Shown here: piece after piece, positions 50,309-58,358 of the stretch
Numbering within the stretch: position 1 is the stretch's first letter
Layout: each line of letters begins with the position of its first letter
From: Oxalobacteraceae bacterium
GTDB taxonomy: Bacteria > Pseudomonadota > Gammaproteobacteria > Burkholderiales > Burkholderiaceae_D
NCBI GenBank assembly: GCA_027490725.1
Contig: JAIXXN010000037.1
Coordinates: forward strand, 1-64,000
Direction of reading: 5' to 3'
DNA length: 64,000 bases
Translations under genes and position numbers: made by a program
Notes under the pieces: generated by a model
Told to the model about the DNA's origin: nothing
Database searches by the model: none
The model's input: only the letters and a program-made list of their open reading frames with translations

Positions 50309-50692
50309 GCATCGCGTTGGCCCCGCCAGTCCCGGCTGGCCGGGGTCAGCGATATTATGTCGCACTGCAGGATAAGCTATGCAGCAGACCCGATCTGTTG
50401 TATAGTGTCGCCTGTGTGCTGCAATGCACGCGCTGCAACAAGATCAGCGCGCATTGGTCAGCAAGGTAGTACTAGCAGCATCGCAAGCCTTTAACGCATC
50501 AAGCTACGCTAGCATCAAGCTGATGTTGTTTATAAAGCCCTCCCGCCTTTGGTGTCGCACCTGACACCGTCCCGGCGCAAAGCTTTTGTGCCGAAATTTC
50601 ATTCTATTTTTGATTGAGTCATTTCGTTGTGGCAGGCGTTGCTATTTCGCGTACGGCTCCGCCCGTACGCCGGTTTTTTACGAAAGAACAGC
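50309..50692 (+). promoter_or_regulatory. Structured leader upstream of rhlE
   Basis: This 384-base gap has no gene. Near fabI a bulged GC-rich hairpin lies at about 50318-50348. GCATCAAGCT occurs twice around 50498-50523. Then three stem-loops approach rhlE: GGTGTC/GACACC (50551-50568), CGGCGCAAA/TTTGTGCCG with a three-base loop and one G-U pair (50573-50593), and an intrinsic terminator (50649-50679). TATAGT at 50401 and TATAAA at 50531 are possible -10 elements without good -35 partners. Confidence 0.55.
50649..50679 (+). terminator. Intrinsic terminator just before rhlE, probable attenuator
   Basis: GCGTACGG (50649-50656) pairs perfectly with CCGTACGC (50663-50670) across a six-base loop, and six Ts follow at 50674-50679. 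It ends 13 bases before the rhlE start codon, too close to serve the upstream gene 341 bases away, so it most likely regulates rhlE itself. Confidence 0.75.
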
Positions 50693-52084
50693 ATGACATT
50701 TGAAGCACTTGGTCTCAACACGTCCATTATCAAAGCCCTGACCGACGCAGGCTATACCAAGCCTACCCCGGTACAAGAGCAAGCGATTCCTGCCGCCATC
50801 GCCGGCAAGGACCTGTTGGTTTCCTCGCAAACCGGTTCCGGCAAAACGGCAGCATTCATGCTGCCTTCGCTGCACCGTCTGGCTGGCACCGATCCGGTCG
50901 CCGCTGGCAAAACGCCTAACCAGGAAATGCAAGCAGCCCGCGCCCGTGGCGAGCGTCCACGTTTCAAGGCTGCCCAGCCAAAAATGCTGGTCCTGACCCC
51001 GACCCGCGAACTGGCTCTGCAAGTTACTACCAATACCGACAAATACAGCGTCAACCTGCGTCGCCTGAAAGCCGTCTCGATTCTGGGTGGTATGCCTTAC
51101 CCTAAACAGATGCAACTGCTGGCCAAGAATCCAGAGATTCTGGTCGCTACCCCGGGCCGTCTGATCGACCACATGGAATCGGGCAAAATCGACTTCTCGC
51201 AACTGGAAATTCTGGTGCTGGACGAAGCCGACCGCATGCTGGACATGGGCTTCATTGACGACATCGAAAAAATCGTCGACGCGACGCCGTCCACCCGTCA
51301 GACCATGCTGTTCTCGGCAACGCTGGATGGCGTCGTCGGTAACATGGCGCGCCGCATCACCAAGGATCCGCAAGTGATCCAGATCCTGAGCGCCGCCAAC
51401 AAGCACGAAAACATCACCCAGCGCGTCCACTTCGTCGACGATCTGTCGCACAAGAATCGCCTGCTGGATCACCTGCTGCGCGACGAAGCGCTGGATCAGG
51501 CCGTGGTCTTCACCGCCACCAAACGTGACGCCGACACCATCGCCGACCGTCTGAACATCGCCGGTTTCTCGGCTGCCGCACTGCATGGCGACATGCACCA
51601 GGGCGCCCGTAACCGTACGCTGGACAGCCTGCGTCGCGGCCAGGTGAAGATTCTGATCGCCACCGACGTTGCCGCCCGCGGTATCGACGTGCCGACCATC
51701 ACCCACGTATTCAACTACGATCTGCCGAAATTCCCGGAAGACTACGTCCACCGCATCGGCCGTACCGGTCGTGCTGGCCGTAATGGTCTGGCCATCTCGC
51801 TGGTCAACCACGCCGAAGGCATGAACGTGAAGCGTATCGAACGTTTCACCAAGCAGCTGATTCCGGTCAACGTCATCGAAGGTTACGAGCCGAAGAAAAC
51901 CAGCTCGCCAGCACGTTCGAGCGCACGTCCGGGCGGCTGGAAGCCAGGCGACAACCGCACTGGCGCCAAGCCAGGCCAGCGTAGCTTCAGCAAACCAGGC
52001 GCAGCACCGCGCAAGGAAGGCGGCTACAAAGGTAGTAACCCACGCAGCAGCGACGGCGCCCGTCGCAGCTACGGCGATCGTTAA
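50693..52084 (+). CDS. rhlE: RhlE-type DEAD-box RNA helicase
   Basis: A 463-residue ATP-dependent RNA helicase. Q motif around residues 2-30 (FEALGLNTSIIKALTDAGY, PTPVQEQAIP), Walker A SQTGSGKT (45-52), PTRELALQ, DEAD at 177-180, SAT (208-210), and in the second RecA domain TDVAARGIDVP and HRIGRTGRAGR. A basic Gly/Ser/Pro/Arg-rich tail (about 395-463) fits RNA binding. The ATG at 50693 gives the normal N-terminus; the ribosome site is weak (GAAAGAA). RhlE proteins act in ribosome assembly and cold response. Expression is likely controlled by the terminator in its leader. Confidence 0.95.
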   Translation: MTFEALGLNTSIIKALTDAGYTKPTPVQEQAIPAAIAGKDLLVSSQTGSGKTAAFMLPSLHRLAGTDPVAAGKTPNQEMQAARARGERPRFKAAQPKMLVLTPTRELALQVTTNTDKYSVNLRRLKAVSILGGMPYPKQMQLLAKNPEILVATPGRLIDHMESGKIDFSQLEILVLDEADRMLDMGFIDDIEKIVDATPSTRQTMLFSATLDGVVGNMARRITKDPQVIQILSAANKHENITQRVHFVDDLSHKNRLLDHLLRDEALDQAVVFTATKRDADTIADRLNIAGFSAAALHGDMHQGARNRTLDSLRRGQVKILIATDVAARGIDVPTITHVFNYDLPKFPEDYVHRIGRTGRAGRNGLAISLVNHAEGMNVKRIERFTKQLIPVNVIEGYEPKKTSSPARSSARPGGWKPGDNRTGAKPGQRSFSKPGAAPRKEGGYKGSNPRSSDGARRSYGDR

Positions 52085-52096
52085 TCACGACGCCTA

Positions 52097-52123
52097 GGCA
52101 TTGCCAGCAACACTGGCAATGCC
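52097..52123 (+). other. Perfect 11-pair stem-loop after rhlE
   Basis: GGCATTGCCAG (52097-52107) pairs with CTGGCAATGCC (52113-52123) around a five-base loop, without a T tract. It sits between the rhlE stop and the true terminator and could protect the 3-prime end of the message. Confidence 0.7.
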
Positions 52124-52130
52124 TCCCTAG

Positions 52131-52163
52131 AACGCCACCGTCTCAAAGCCGGTGGCGTTTTTT
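52131..52163 (+). terminator. Rho-independent terminator of rhlE
   Basis: AACGCCACCG (52131-52140) pairs with CGGTGGCGTT (52150-52159), and the T run continues to 52163. Confidence 0.9.
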
Positions 52164-52207
52164 ATTGTGCGTCTACAATATCGGCTTCCCTGCCCCGTCT
52201 ACAAGGC

Positions 52208-52768
52208 ATGACTTCCGCGCACACCATGACAGAACAGGCCATTACCGCCACCGTGCTCAAGGAACGCTCACGTCTCGGCAACTTCATCCGGCGCCGGGTC
52301 AGCGATCCCACCGATGCCGACGACATTCTGCAGGATGTGTTCCACGAATTCGTGCAGGCCTACCGCTTGCCGGAGCCGATAGAACAGGTCAGTGCCTGGC
52401 TGTTCCGGGTGGCGCGCAACCGCATCATTGACCGCTTCCGCAAAAAAAAGGAAGTGGCGCTGGCCGATCTGGGCACGGCAGGCGAGGACGACGACGACAG
52501 TTATCACCTCGACCTGCTGCTGCCCTCGCCGGACGCAGGCCCCGAAGAAGCCTATGCGCGCACTCTGCTGCTGGAAGAACTGCAGGCGGCACTGGAAGAG
52601 TTACCGGCCGCCCAGCGCGAGGTGTTTGTCGCGCACGAACTGGATGGCATCAGTTTCAAAGCGATGGCCGAAGCCACTAACACCCCGCTCAACACCCTGC
52701 TGGCACGCAAACGCTACGCCGTGCAATACCTGCGTGCACGCCTTGCATATCTGTACGACCCCGATTAA
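52208..52768 (+). CDS. ECF-family RNA polymerase sigma factor
   Basis: A 186-residue sigma70-family factor with region 2 (LGNFIRRRVSDPTDADDILQ, DVFHEFVQAYRL, WLFRVARNRIIDRFRKKKE) and region 4 (LEELPAAQREVFVAHELDGI, FKAMAEATNTPLNTLLARKRYAVQYLR). The linker is acidic (EDDDDSY). ATG at 52208 or 52226 are both possible. The next gene, 11 bases on, encodes a small membrane protein where an anti-sigma factor would be expected. Confidence 0.88.
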   Translation: MTSAHTMTEQAITATVLKERSRLGNFIRRRVSDPTDADDILQDVFHEFVQAYRLPEPIEQVSAWLFRVARNRIIDRFRKKKEVALADLGTAGEDDDDSYHLDLLLPSPDAGPEEAYARTLLLEELQAALEELPAAQREVFVAHELDGISFKAMAEATNTPLNTLLARKRYAVQYLRARLAYLYDPD

Positions 52769-52779
52769 GGAGAAGCTCC

Positions 52780-53100
52780 ATGAAAAAGAAACTATTATTC
52801 ATCCCCCTGATTCTGGCCGCCATCGCTGCGCTGGCCGGCGTCGTGATGCTGCTCTGGAATGCCGTGATGCCCGGACTATTTGCGGGCTGCCAGAGCGTCG
52901 ACTACTGGCATGCGCTGGGTTTGCTGATACTCTGCCGCATCCTGTTTGGCGGCTTCCGTGGCCGCCACGGTCATGCCGATGGCCACTCCCATCGCGAACG
53001 CTGGGCGCGCTGGCAGGCCATGACGGCGGAAGAACGCGCCCAGTTCCACAAGGATCGCGGCAGCTTCTGCCGCCCGCGTCAGGAGCAACCCCCGCCTTGA
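52780..53100 (+). CDS. Small His-rich membrane protein downstream of the ECF sigma factor
   Basis: A 106-residue protein preceded by a strong AAGGAG site. Two hydrophobic segments (about 4-27 and 43-58) are followed by a His-rich stretch (GRHGHADGHSHRERW) and a tail with MTAEERAQFHKDRGSF. Four to five histidines in ten residues suggest metal binding. It has no recognisable anti-sigma zinc motif. Its co-transcription with the sigma factor makes it a candidate regulator or target, but this is inferred. Confidence 0.75.
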   Translation: MKKKLLFIPLILAAIAALAGVVMLLWNAVMPGLFAGCQSVDYWHALGLLILCRILFGGFRGRHGHADGHSHRERWARWQAMTAEERAQFHKDRGSFCRPRQEQPPP

Positions 53101-53188
53101 CGCAGACATGGACGCAGGCCGTGCATGCTCACCCGCGCCGTGCAAAATTGGGATTTCGTCCAAGACAATGGAAGAATTACACATTTAG

Positions 53189-53218
53189 TTGCCGTACGGC
53201 ATTTTTTAGGTCTATAAT
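53189..53218 (+). promoter_or_regulatory. Sigma70 promoter of the 70-residue protein gene
   Basis: TTGCCG (53189-53194) and a perfect TATAAT (53213-53218) are 18 bases apart, 53 bases before the start codon of the next gene. Confidence 0.75.
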
Positions 53219-53271
53219 GGCTCATGTTAATCAACGCTACCCGCTACTTTTTACAGAAAGGGAAATAGCAC

Positions 53272-53484
53272 ATGAACCCAAGGACCATGGATGCCGGTTG
53301 CCTGCGCGCCCTGCGCCGTCGCGGCCACTCGGACGCCAGCATTAGTGTGATGTCGCCGGAAGAGGCTTTCTGCGAATATTGCGCCTACCACGGCATCATG
53401 AACATGATGCCAGCCACGCTGGAAATGCTGGACAAACTGCGCAGCGAAGCACCAGCCGTCGCGGTGACCGCACCAGCTGTCTAA
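53272..53484 (+). CDS. Small protein of unknown function with a CxxC motif, 70 residues
   Basis: ATG at 53272 is preceded by AAAGGGAAA and lies behind a good promoter; the gene ends before a bidirectional terminator, so it is an independent unit. The sequence is basic at the N-terminus (CLRALRRRGH) and contains EEAFCEYCAYHGIMNMMP, with Cys at a CxxC spacing followed by His. It might bind metal or a redox partner. I do not recognise the family. Confidence 0.7.
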   Translation: MNPRTMDAGCLRALRRRGHSDASISVMSPEEAFCEYCAYHGIMNMMPATLEMLDKLRSEAPAVAVTAPAV

Positions 53485-53540
53485 TTTGCGCGGCGCGCCG
53501 CGCACCCAGCACCAGCAACAGCAGCAGTACCCGCAGCACA

Positions 53541-53600
53541 AAAAAAACCACCACCTGTCCGGGCACGCACTGCGTGTCACCGGAAAGGTGGTGGTTTTTT
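53541..53600. terminator. Bidirectional terminator between the 70-residue protein and DUF3297 genes
   Basis: AACCACCACCT (53546-53556) pairs with AGGTGGTGGTT (53586-53596); the stem is flanked by a run of As on the left (53541-53547) and Ts on the right (53595-53600), so it works on both strands. The loop contains a smaller GC-rich hairpin. Confidence 0.85.
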
Positions 53601-53617
53601 GTTATACCGACAGCGGT

Positions 53618-53866
53618 TTAACGGTAATAAGCTTCGACTTTGCCTTTCAGCTTGATCAGCATCGGACGGCCAAAACGGTCCAGACTCTTGCCGGCACCAA
53701 CCTTGATCCAGCCTTCGCTGATGCAGTATTCGTCGACGTCCAGACGCTCTTTATCGTTAAAACGGATGCCGATATCGTGTTCGAAGATGGCGGCAACATG
53801 GAATTTGCTGCGCGGGTCGATCGACAGGCGATCGGGCAGCGGAGGGAGTTGAGTAGTATCGTTCAT
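53618..53866 (-). CDS. DUF3297 family protein
   Basis: An 82-residue protein that matches DUF3297 (PF11730) over its whole length: PPLPDRLSIDPRSKFHVAAI, DIGIRFNDKERLDVDEYCISEGWI and GRPMLIKLKGKVEAYY. It is cytoplasmic and of unknown function. It lies 12 bases after the antiporter gene on the same strand and ends in the shared terminator. Confidence 0.88.
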   Translation of the reverse strand: MNDTTQLPPLPDRLSIDPRSKFHVAAIFEHDIGIRFNDKERLDVDEYCISEGWIKVGAGKSLDRFGRPMLIKLKGKVEAYYR

Positions 53867-53878
53867 CCCGGAATTATA

Positions 53879-55078
53879 TCAGTTCGTTTTAAAGATCAGC
53901 TGCGCCACGCGCTGTAATTTCGGATACACCATCGGTACCGTCAGCATGGTGCTCGCTATCGCCATCAGCAGCAAGGCGGTAAATGTTTCGCTAGTGACGA
54001 TCTGCTTGTCCAGCAGGATATTGACGAAAATGATCATGATCAGTGCCTTGGTCTGCAACAGCCAGCCAATGATAGACGCCTCGCCCGGTCCCCACTTGAG
54101 AATTTTACCGGCCAGATGAATACCGGCCAGCTTGCCCGAGACGGAGGCCAGCAACATCACCGCCGCCACCAGGAACACCGCCGTGCCACCCACGGCCCAG
54201 TTGGTGCGCAAGCCGGTGCTAAGGAAGAACACCGGCATGATCGCCATCAGCACGTTGGCACGCAGGAAATCCATACGCTGCTGGTTAAACCATTCCGCAT
54301 CCATCACGGCGCCCGCCAGGAAAGCCCCCACCATATAGTGCAGGCCGGCCCAGTCGGCCGCAAAGGCGCAGGCCGCCAGCCAGATAAACGAGACATACCA
54401 GCGGTCACGCTCCTGCAGCCACTGCATCAGACGGCGGAACAGTATGGTCGCCACGGCGAACAGCAGCAGGAAACCCAGTTGCCGCCCTACCCGCTGCCAG
54501 TCCAGCAGGATCACTGCCAGCACGCCCCAGATCGCGATATCGTCCAGACTGGCATAGCGCAGAATGCGCTGACCGATAGGTTGACGCAAAATCTCCAGCT
54601 TCTCCATCAGCAGAATCAGAATCGGTAGCGCCGTCACGGCACAGGCCATACCGACGCCCAGCACGAATTGCCAGCTTTGTGCTTTCGGGCCTATCCAGCC
54701 CGCATAACCGAGCAGCCCAAGTCCGGCGATCGCGCCGAACAGCAGCGGCACGCCGAGCGCCAGACCGGCTGTAATCGAACTCTCGCGACGGTGTTCCCAG
54801 GCCTTTTTCAGATCGAGTTCTATCCCGGCGATCATCACGAAGATCATCACCGCCCACCACGCTATCCCGTTCAGCGATTGCACCACCTGGGGATTGAACA
54901 CAAACTGGTAGTACTCGGGATAGGCGCGCCCGAGGATGCCGGGGCCGAGCAGAATGCCGGTAATAATCTGCACCACCACCAGCGGCGCGTAGTAGTCGGT
55001 ATTGCCGACACGCCAGATCAGATAGGGCAGGCTGAAAATGATCAGCATCGCGATCAGGAAAATTTCTGTGGTCGCCAT
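53879..55078 (-). CDS. CPA2-family cation:proton antiporter
   Basis: A 399-residue membrane protein with about 12 hydrophobic segments, of the monovalent cation:proton antiporter 2 (Kef/NapA-like) family. Landmarks are QIITGILLGPGILGRAYPEY, IFVMIAGIELDLKKAWEHRR and YASLDDIAIWGVLAVILLDW, the last holding the transport aspartates. It lacks the C-terminal TrkA-N nucleotide domain of KefB/C (which are about 600 residues). It exchanges Na+ or K+ for H+; the ion is unknown. It is followed by the DUF3297 gene. Confidence 0.87.
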   Translation of the reverse strand: MATTEIFLIAMLIIFSLPYLIWRVGNTDYYAPLVVVQIITGILLGPGILGRAYPEYYQFVFNPQVVQSLNGIAWWAVMIFVMIAGIELDLKKAWEHRRESSITAGLALGVPLLFGAIAGLGLLGYAGWIGPKAQSWQFVLGVGMACAVTALPILILLMEKLEILRQPIGQRILRYASLDDIAIWGVLAVILLDWQRVGRQLGFLLLFAVATILFRRLMQWLQERDRWYVSFIWLAACAFAADWAGLHYMVGAFLAGAVMDAEWFNQQRMDFLRANVLMAIMPVFFLSTGLRTNWAVGGTAVFLVAAVMLLASVSGKLAGIHLAGKILKWGPGEASIIGWLLQTKALIMIIFVNILLDKQIVTSETFTALLLMAIASTMLTVPMVYPKLQRVAQLIFKTN

Positions 55079-55243
55079 GGTGCGAATATCTCCGGAATAT
55101 TTTGTAGTTTAAGTAAATGCGCCATTGCAAGGCGCTGCAATTCTAGCCTGATTCTTCATCGATAGCAGGGTAAACAAGTGTTTTCCGGCCGGTCTTACCA
55201 CACTGTAGTTTTCCATCCTTGATTGTCTAAAACAAAAGAATGC

Positions 55244-55283
55244 TTGCATTGTGCCGAAAAACACATATACTTGCGTAATCAAG
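55244..55283 (+). promoter_or_regulatory. marR promoter with overlapping CTTG-N6-CAAG operator
   Basis: TTGCAT (55244-55249) and TATACT (55266-55271) are 16 bases apart. The palindrome CTTG (55270-55273), six bases, CAAG (55280-55283) overlaps the -10 element, suiting autorepression by the MarR protein. The rest of the 274-base gap to the antiporter gene shows no gene. Confidence 0.6.
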
Positions 55284-55352
55284 CATTACTCCAGCAATAG
55301 TAAAGCGATAGTAAAGTAAACCTCAAACTTCTAACTTTAAGCGAACATATCT

Positions 55353-55823
55353 ATGAGCGACCTGCATGCTTCCGACCTGCCCGATACCAGTCCGGCACTG
55401 GCACTGGCCCTGAATCTGGCGCGCGCCCAGGCCACCATGGTGCGCCGGCTCGATCAGGTGCTGGGTTCCTATCACGGTATCAGTTTTGGCGACTTCATGC
55501 TGCTGAACTCGCTGGCCCGCGCACCGGGCGGGCGCATGCGTCGCGTCGATCTGGCGGAACGCCAGGGTCTGACAGCCTCCGGCGTGACCCGCACCCTGCT
55601 GCCGCTGGAGAAAATCGGTCTGGTCGAACGCCAGCTTGATCCGCGCGATGCACGGGTTGCCTACGCCGCGATTACCGACAGCGGACGCGAACTGCTGCTG
55701 AACGCCAGCAACGCGGCCGACCAGTGCAGCAAAGACCTGCTGCGCAACTGCCCTGCCGAGCAGTTCGAACAACTCGGCAATGCGCTCAGCCTGATCAGCG
55801 GCTTGCCTCAGCAATCCTTCTAA
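55353..55823 (+). CDS. MarR-family transcriptional regulator
   Basis: A 156-residue winged-helix regulator. The DNA-binding part includes FMLLNSLARAPGGRMRRVDLAERQGLTASGVTRTLLPLEKIGLV and the wing VERQLDPRDARVAYAAITDSGREL. Such proteins repress efflux or stress genes and release DNA on binding small phenolic or other ligands. It leads a cluster with an MFS gene 11 bases downstream and probably represses the shared promoter. Confidence 0.9.
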   Translation: MSDLHASDLPDTSPALALALNLARAQATMVRRLDQVLGSYHGISFGDFMLLNSLARAPGGRMRRVDLAERQGLTASGVTRTLLPLEKIGLVERQLDPRDARVAYAAITDSGRELLLNASNAADQCSKDLLRNCPAEQFEQLGNALSLISGLPQQSF

Positions 55824-55834
55824 AGAGAAACACC

Positions 55835-57232
55835 ATGACGAGCAAACCGTCCTCCACGCGCAGCGCATTGCTGGGCAATCCGAATTTCAAGTGGCTGCTA
55901 CGCGGTGGCGTGATTTCCATGCTAGGCGATCAGCTGACCATGGTGGCACTACCGTGGCTGGTATTGAAGCTCACCGGTGACACCATGGCACTGGGACTGG
56001 TGATTGCTCTGATGAGTATTCCGCGCGCCGCCTTCATCCTGATCGGTGGCGCCGTGGTAGATCGCTACTCGCCCAAACGGGTGCTGATGCTGAGTAAATT
56101 TGCCAACGCCCTCCTGCTTGCGCTGCTGGCCATGCTGGTACTACGCCAGCCGGAAACACTCACCCTCTCACTACTAGGGCAACTCAAGCTGGAACTGGTG
56201 CTCACACCGCACATCACCCTGATGCTGATCTATGCGCTGGCCTTCGGCATCGGGCTGGCACAGGCGTTTGGCGTGCCGTCCGCAACCGCCATCATGCCGC
56301 AAGCTATCCCGGCCGAAGCGCTGCAGGCCGCCAACGGCATGCTGATGGGCTTACGGCAGCTCTCCATGCTGCTCGGTCCGATGCTGGCGGCCGTGCTGCT
56401 GGCCTGGTCCGCGCCGGATAGTGCCGGCAGCGCGCAACACAGCACAGCACTGATGGGGGATGCCCGCGGTCTGGCCTGCGCGTTTGCGCTCGATAGTCTG
56501 AGTTTTCTGATCTCCGCATGGACCCTGAGCCGGGTGCGCAATCTGCAGGTAGCGCCAGCCCAGCACGCGGCGGCATCGGTATGGCGCTCCATCGGTGACG
56601 GACTGCTGATGGTGTGGCGCGACGTGCCGCTGCGCCTCTGCTTTATCTACTGGGGCACCGTATCATTATTCATCGGTGGGGCAATGCAGGTCGCCCTGCC
56701 GGTACTGGCAAACCGCGTACTCGATGGCGCCAGCGCCTTCGGCATACTGCTGGCCGCGAACGGTGCCGGCACACTGCTCGGCATGGCGGGCGCCGCGCTG
56801 ATCGGAGCGCGTCTGCGTAGCACCAGTTTCGGCAGCATGATTCTGTTAATGGATGGACTGGCTGGCGTGCTGGTACTGGGGCTAGGCGCAGCAGACAATG
56901 CATGGCTGGCAGGCGCGCTGCTGCTGACGCTCGGCGTACTTAGTGGCTATGTGCAGATCAATGTTTTCACATGGATCCAGCAACGCGTCGCGCCGCAGAT
57001 GATGGGACGCGCCATGAGTATCTTCATGTTCATTTTCATGGGACTGGCGCCGGTGTCTGCGGCGGCAACGGGCTGGCTGCTGACGCTGATCAGCCTGTCG
57101 CAATTATTCGTCGGTGGTGGCATCATACTGATCACCTTTGCAGTACTGGCCTATCTGCTCACGCCGATCCGCCGCATCACCGCAAACACTAGCAACACTA
57201 ACACTAGCAACACTACAAGCACAGCGCAGTAA
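55835..57232 (+). CDS. MFS exporter (MFS_3/EntS-like)
   Basis: A 465-residue major facilitator protein with 12 predicted membrane segments. Landmarks: LLRGGVISMLGDQLTMVALPWLVLKLTGD (the MFS_3 type N-terminus), MSIPRAAFILIGGAVVDRYSPKRVLM and RVAPQMMGRAMSIFMFIFMG. ATG at 55835 is used; upstream in-frame sequence overlaps marR. The C-terminal tail carries a recent 15-base tandem duplication. Control by the upstream MarR suggests drug or metabolite efflux; the substrate is unknown. Confidence 0.87.
   Translation: MTSKPSSTRSALLGNPNFKWLLRGGVISMLGDQLTMVALPWLVLKLTGDTMALGLVIALMSIPRAAFILIGGAVVDRYSPKRVLMLSKFANALLLALLAMLVLRQPETLTLSLLGQLKLELVLTPHITLMLIYALAFGIGLAQAFGVPSATAIMPQAIPAEALQAANGMLMGLRQLSMLLGPMLAAVLLAWSAPDSAGSAQHSTALMGDARGLACAFALDSLSFLISAWTLSRVRNLQVAPAQHAAASVWRSIGDGLLMVWRDVPLRLCFIYWGTVSLFIGGAMQVALPVLANRVLDGASAFGILLAANGAGTLLGMAGAALIGARLRSTSFGSMILLMDGLAGVLVLGLGAADNAWLAGALLLTLGVLSGYVQINVFTWIQQRVAPQMMGRAMSIFMFIFMGLAPVSAAATGWLLTLISLSQLFVGGGIILITFAVLAYLLTPIRRITANTSNTNTSNTTSTAQ
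57185..57214 (+). repeat. 15-bp perfect tandem duplication in the MFS gene
   Basis: AACACTAGCAACACT occurs twice in a row (57185-57199, 57200-57214) and encodes Asn-Thr-Ser-Asn-Thr twice at the extreme C-terminus, outside the membrane part. It is in frame and is likely to vary in copy number between strains. Confidence 0.9.
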
Positions 57233-57241
57233 AGGAGCGGC

Positions 57242-58204
57242 ATGGAAACCAAGTGGCTGGAAGATTTTATTTCACTGGTCGAGACGAATAACTTCAGTCG
57301 CTCGGCAGCGCTGCGCCACGTCACGCAACCGGCGTTTTCGCGCCGCATCCAGTCGCTGGAAAACTGGCTGGGCACCGACCTGATCGACCGCACCTCCTAC
57401 CCCACCAGCCTGACCCCGGCCGGAGTGGTGTTCTACGAGCAGGCACTGGAAATGCTGGCGCAGATTAACGGCGCGCGGGACATGCTGCGTTCCAAGCGGG
57501 CCGCCGCGCAGACCAGTATCGATCTGGCGGTACCGCATACCTTGTCGCTCACCTTCATCCCGAAATGGCTGACCGCACTGGAGCAGGATTTCGCGCCCAT
57601 CAGCAGCCGCCTGATGGCGCTCAATGTGCACGATGCGGTGATGCAGCTGGTCGAAGGTGGTTGCGATCTGCTGCTGTGCTACCACCATCCGCGCCAGCCC
57701 GTACAGCTGGATCCGGGCCGCTACGACATGCTGGTACTGGGACGGGAATCGCTGCGCGCCTATGCCCGCTGCGATAAAAACAAGGTGCCGGAATTTACCC
57801 TTCCCGGCACCAAAAAAGAGCCGCTGCCCTTCCTTTCCTACACCAACAACGCCTATCTGGGACGTATGGTGGAGCTGATTCTGGGCGATGCGCGCACCCC
57901 GCTACATCTGGATCGTCAGTACGAAACCGATATGGCGGAAGGCTTGAAAATGATGGCGCTGGAGGGACGTGGCATCGCCTTTCTGCCGGAATCGGCGGTC
58001 ACCCGCGAACTCAAACAGAAGCAACTGGCGCGCGCCGATGAGGGCAATGCGCAATGGGAAATCGAGATGGAAATCCGCCTCTACCGCGAGCGTCCGTCGA
58101 GCACCCGGCGCGGTAAAGTGATCGTCGAACAGCTGTGGGATTTCCTCGAACAGCAGCAACAGAAAATCGCCCGCAAACGTCGCGTGGCGGTCTCCGAACG
58201 ATAG
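57242..58204 (+). CDS. LysR-family regulator (HypT/YjiE-like)
   Basis: A 320-residue LysR-type regulator. The N-terminal helix-turn-helix is METKWLEDFISLVETNNFSRSAALRHVTQPAFSRRIQSLE; the WLEDF start and the CDLLLCYHHP and YDMLVLGRE segments resemble the HypT/YjiE group, known in E. coli for hypochlorite defence. AAAGGAG lies upstream and the gene is 9 bases after the MFS gene, so it is probably the third gene of that operon. A perfect inverted repeat 22 bases past its stop, before gdhA, may be a binding site. The effector is unknown. Confidence 0.88.
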   Translation: METKWLEDFISLVETNNFSRSAALRHVTQPAFSRRIQSLENWLGTDLIDRTSYPTSLTPAGVVFYEQALEMLAQINGARDMLRSKRAAAQTSIDLAVPHTLSLTFIPKWLTALEQDFAPISSRLMALNVHDAVMQLVEGGCDLLLCYHHPRQPVQLDPGRYDMLVLGRESLRAYARCDKNKVPEFTLPGTKKEPLPFLSYTNNAYLGRMVELILGDARTPLHLDRQYETDMAEGLKMMALEGRGIAFLPESAVTRELKQKQLARADEGNAQWEIEMEIRLYRERPSSTRRGKVIVEQLWDFLEQQQQKIARKRRVAVSER

Positions 58205-58226
58205 TGCTAAAAATACCGGAATTTCA

Positions 58227-58251
58227 TAACTATGCATTTTTTGCATAGTTA
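58227..58251. promoter_or_regulatory. Perfect inverted repeat between lysR and gdhA
   Basis: TAACTATGCA (58227-58236) and TGCATAGTTA (58242-58251) form a perfect 10-base inverted repeat with a five-T spacer. It lies 107 bases before gdhA, in a 154-base gap with no gene. It could be the operator for the LysR protein, an element of the gdhA promoter, or a hairpin ending the lysR transcript; it lacks a downstream T tract. Confidence 0.65.
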
Positions 58252-58358
58252 GATGCGCATACAGCATTGGCCGCCCCGCAGCCTCAGGTTCTATGATTCG
58301 CCCCACTTGAAGCGCGCCACGAGCGCGATTCAGCCACGAATCTATCGGAGACCTGAGC

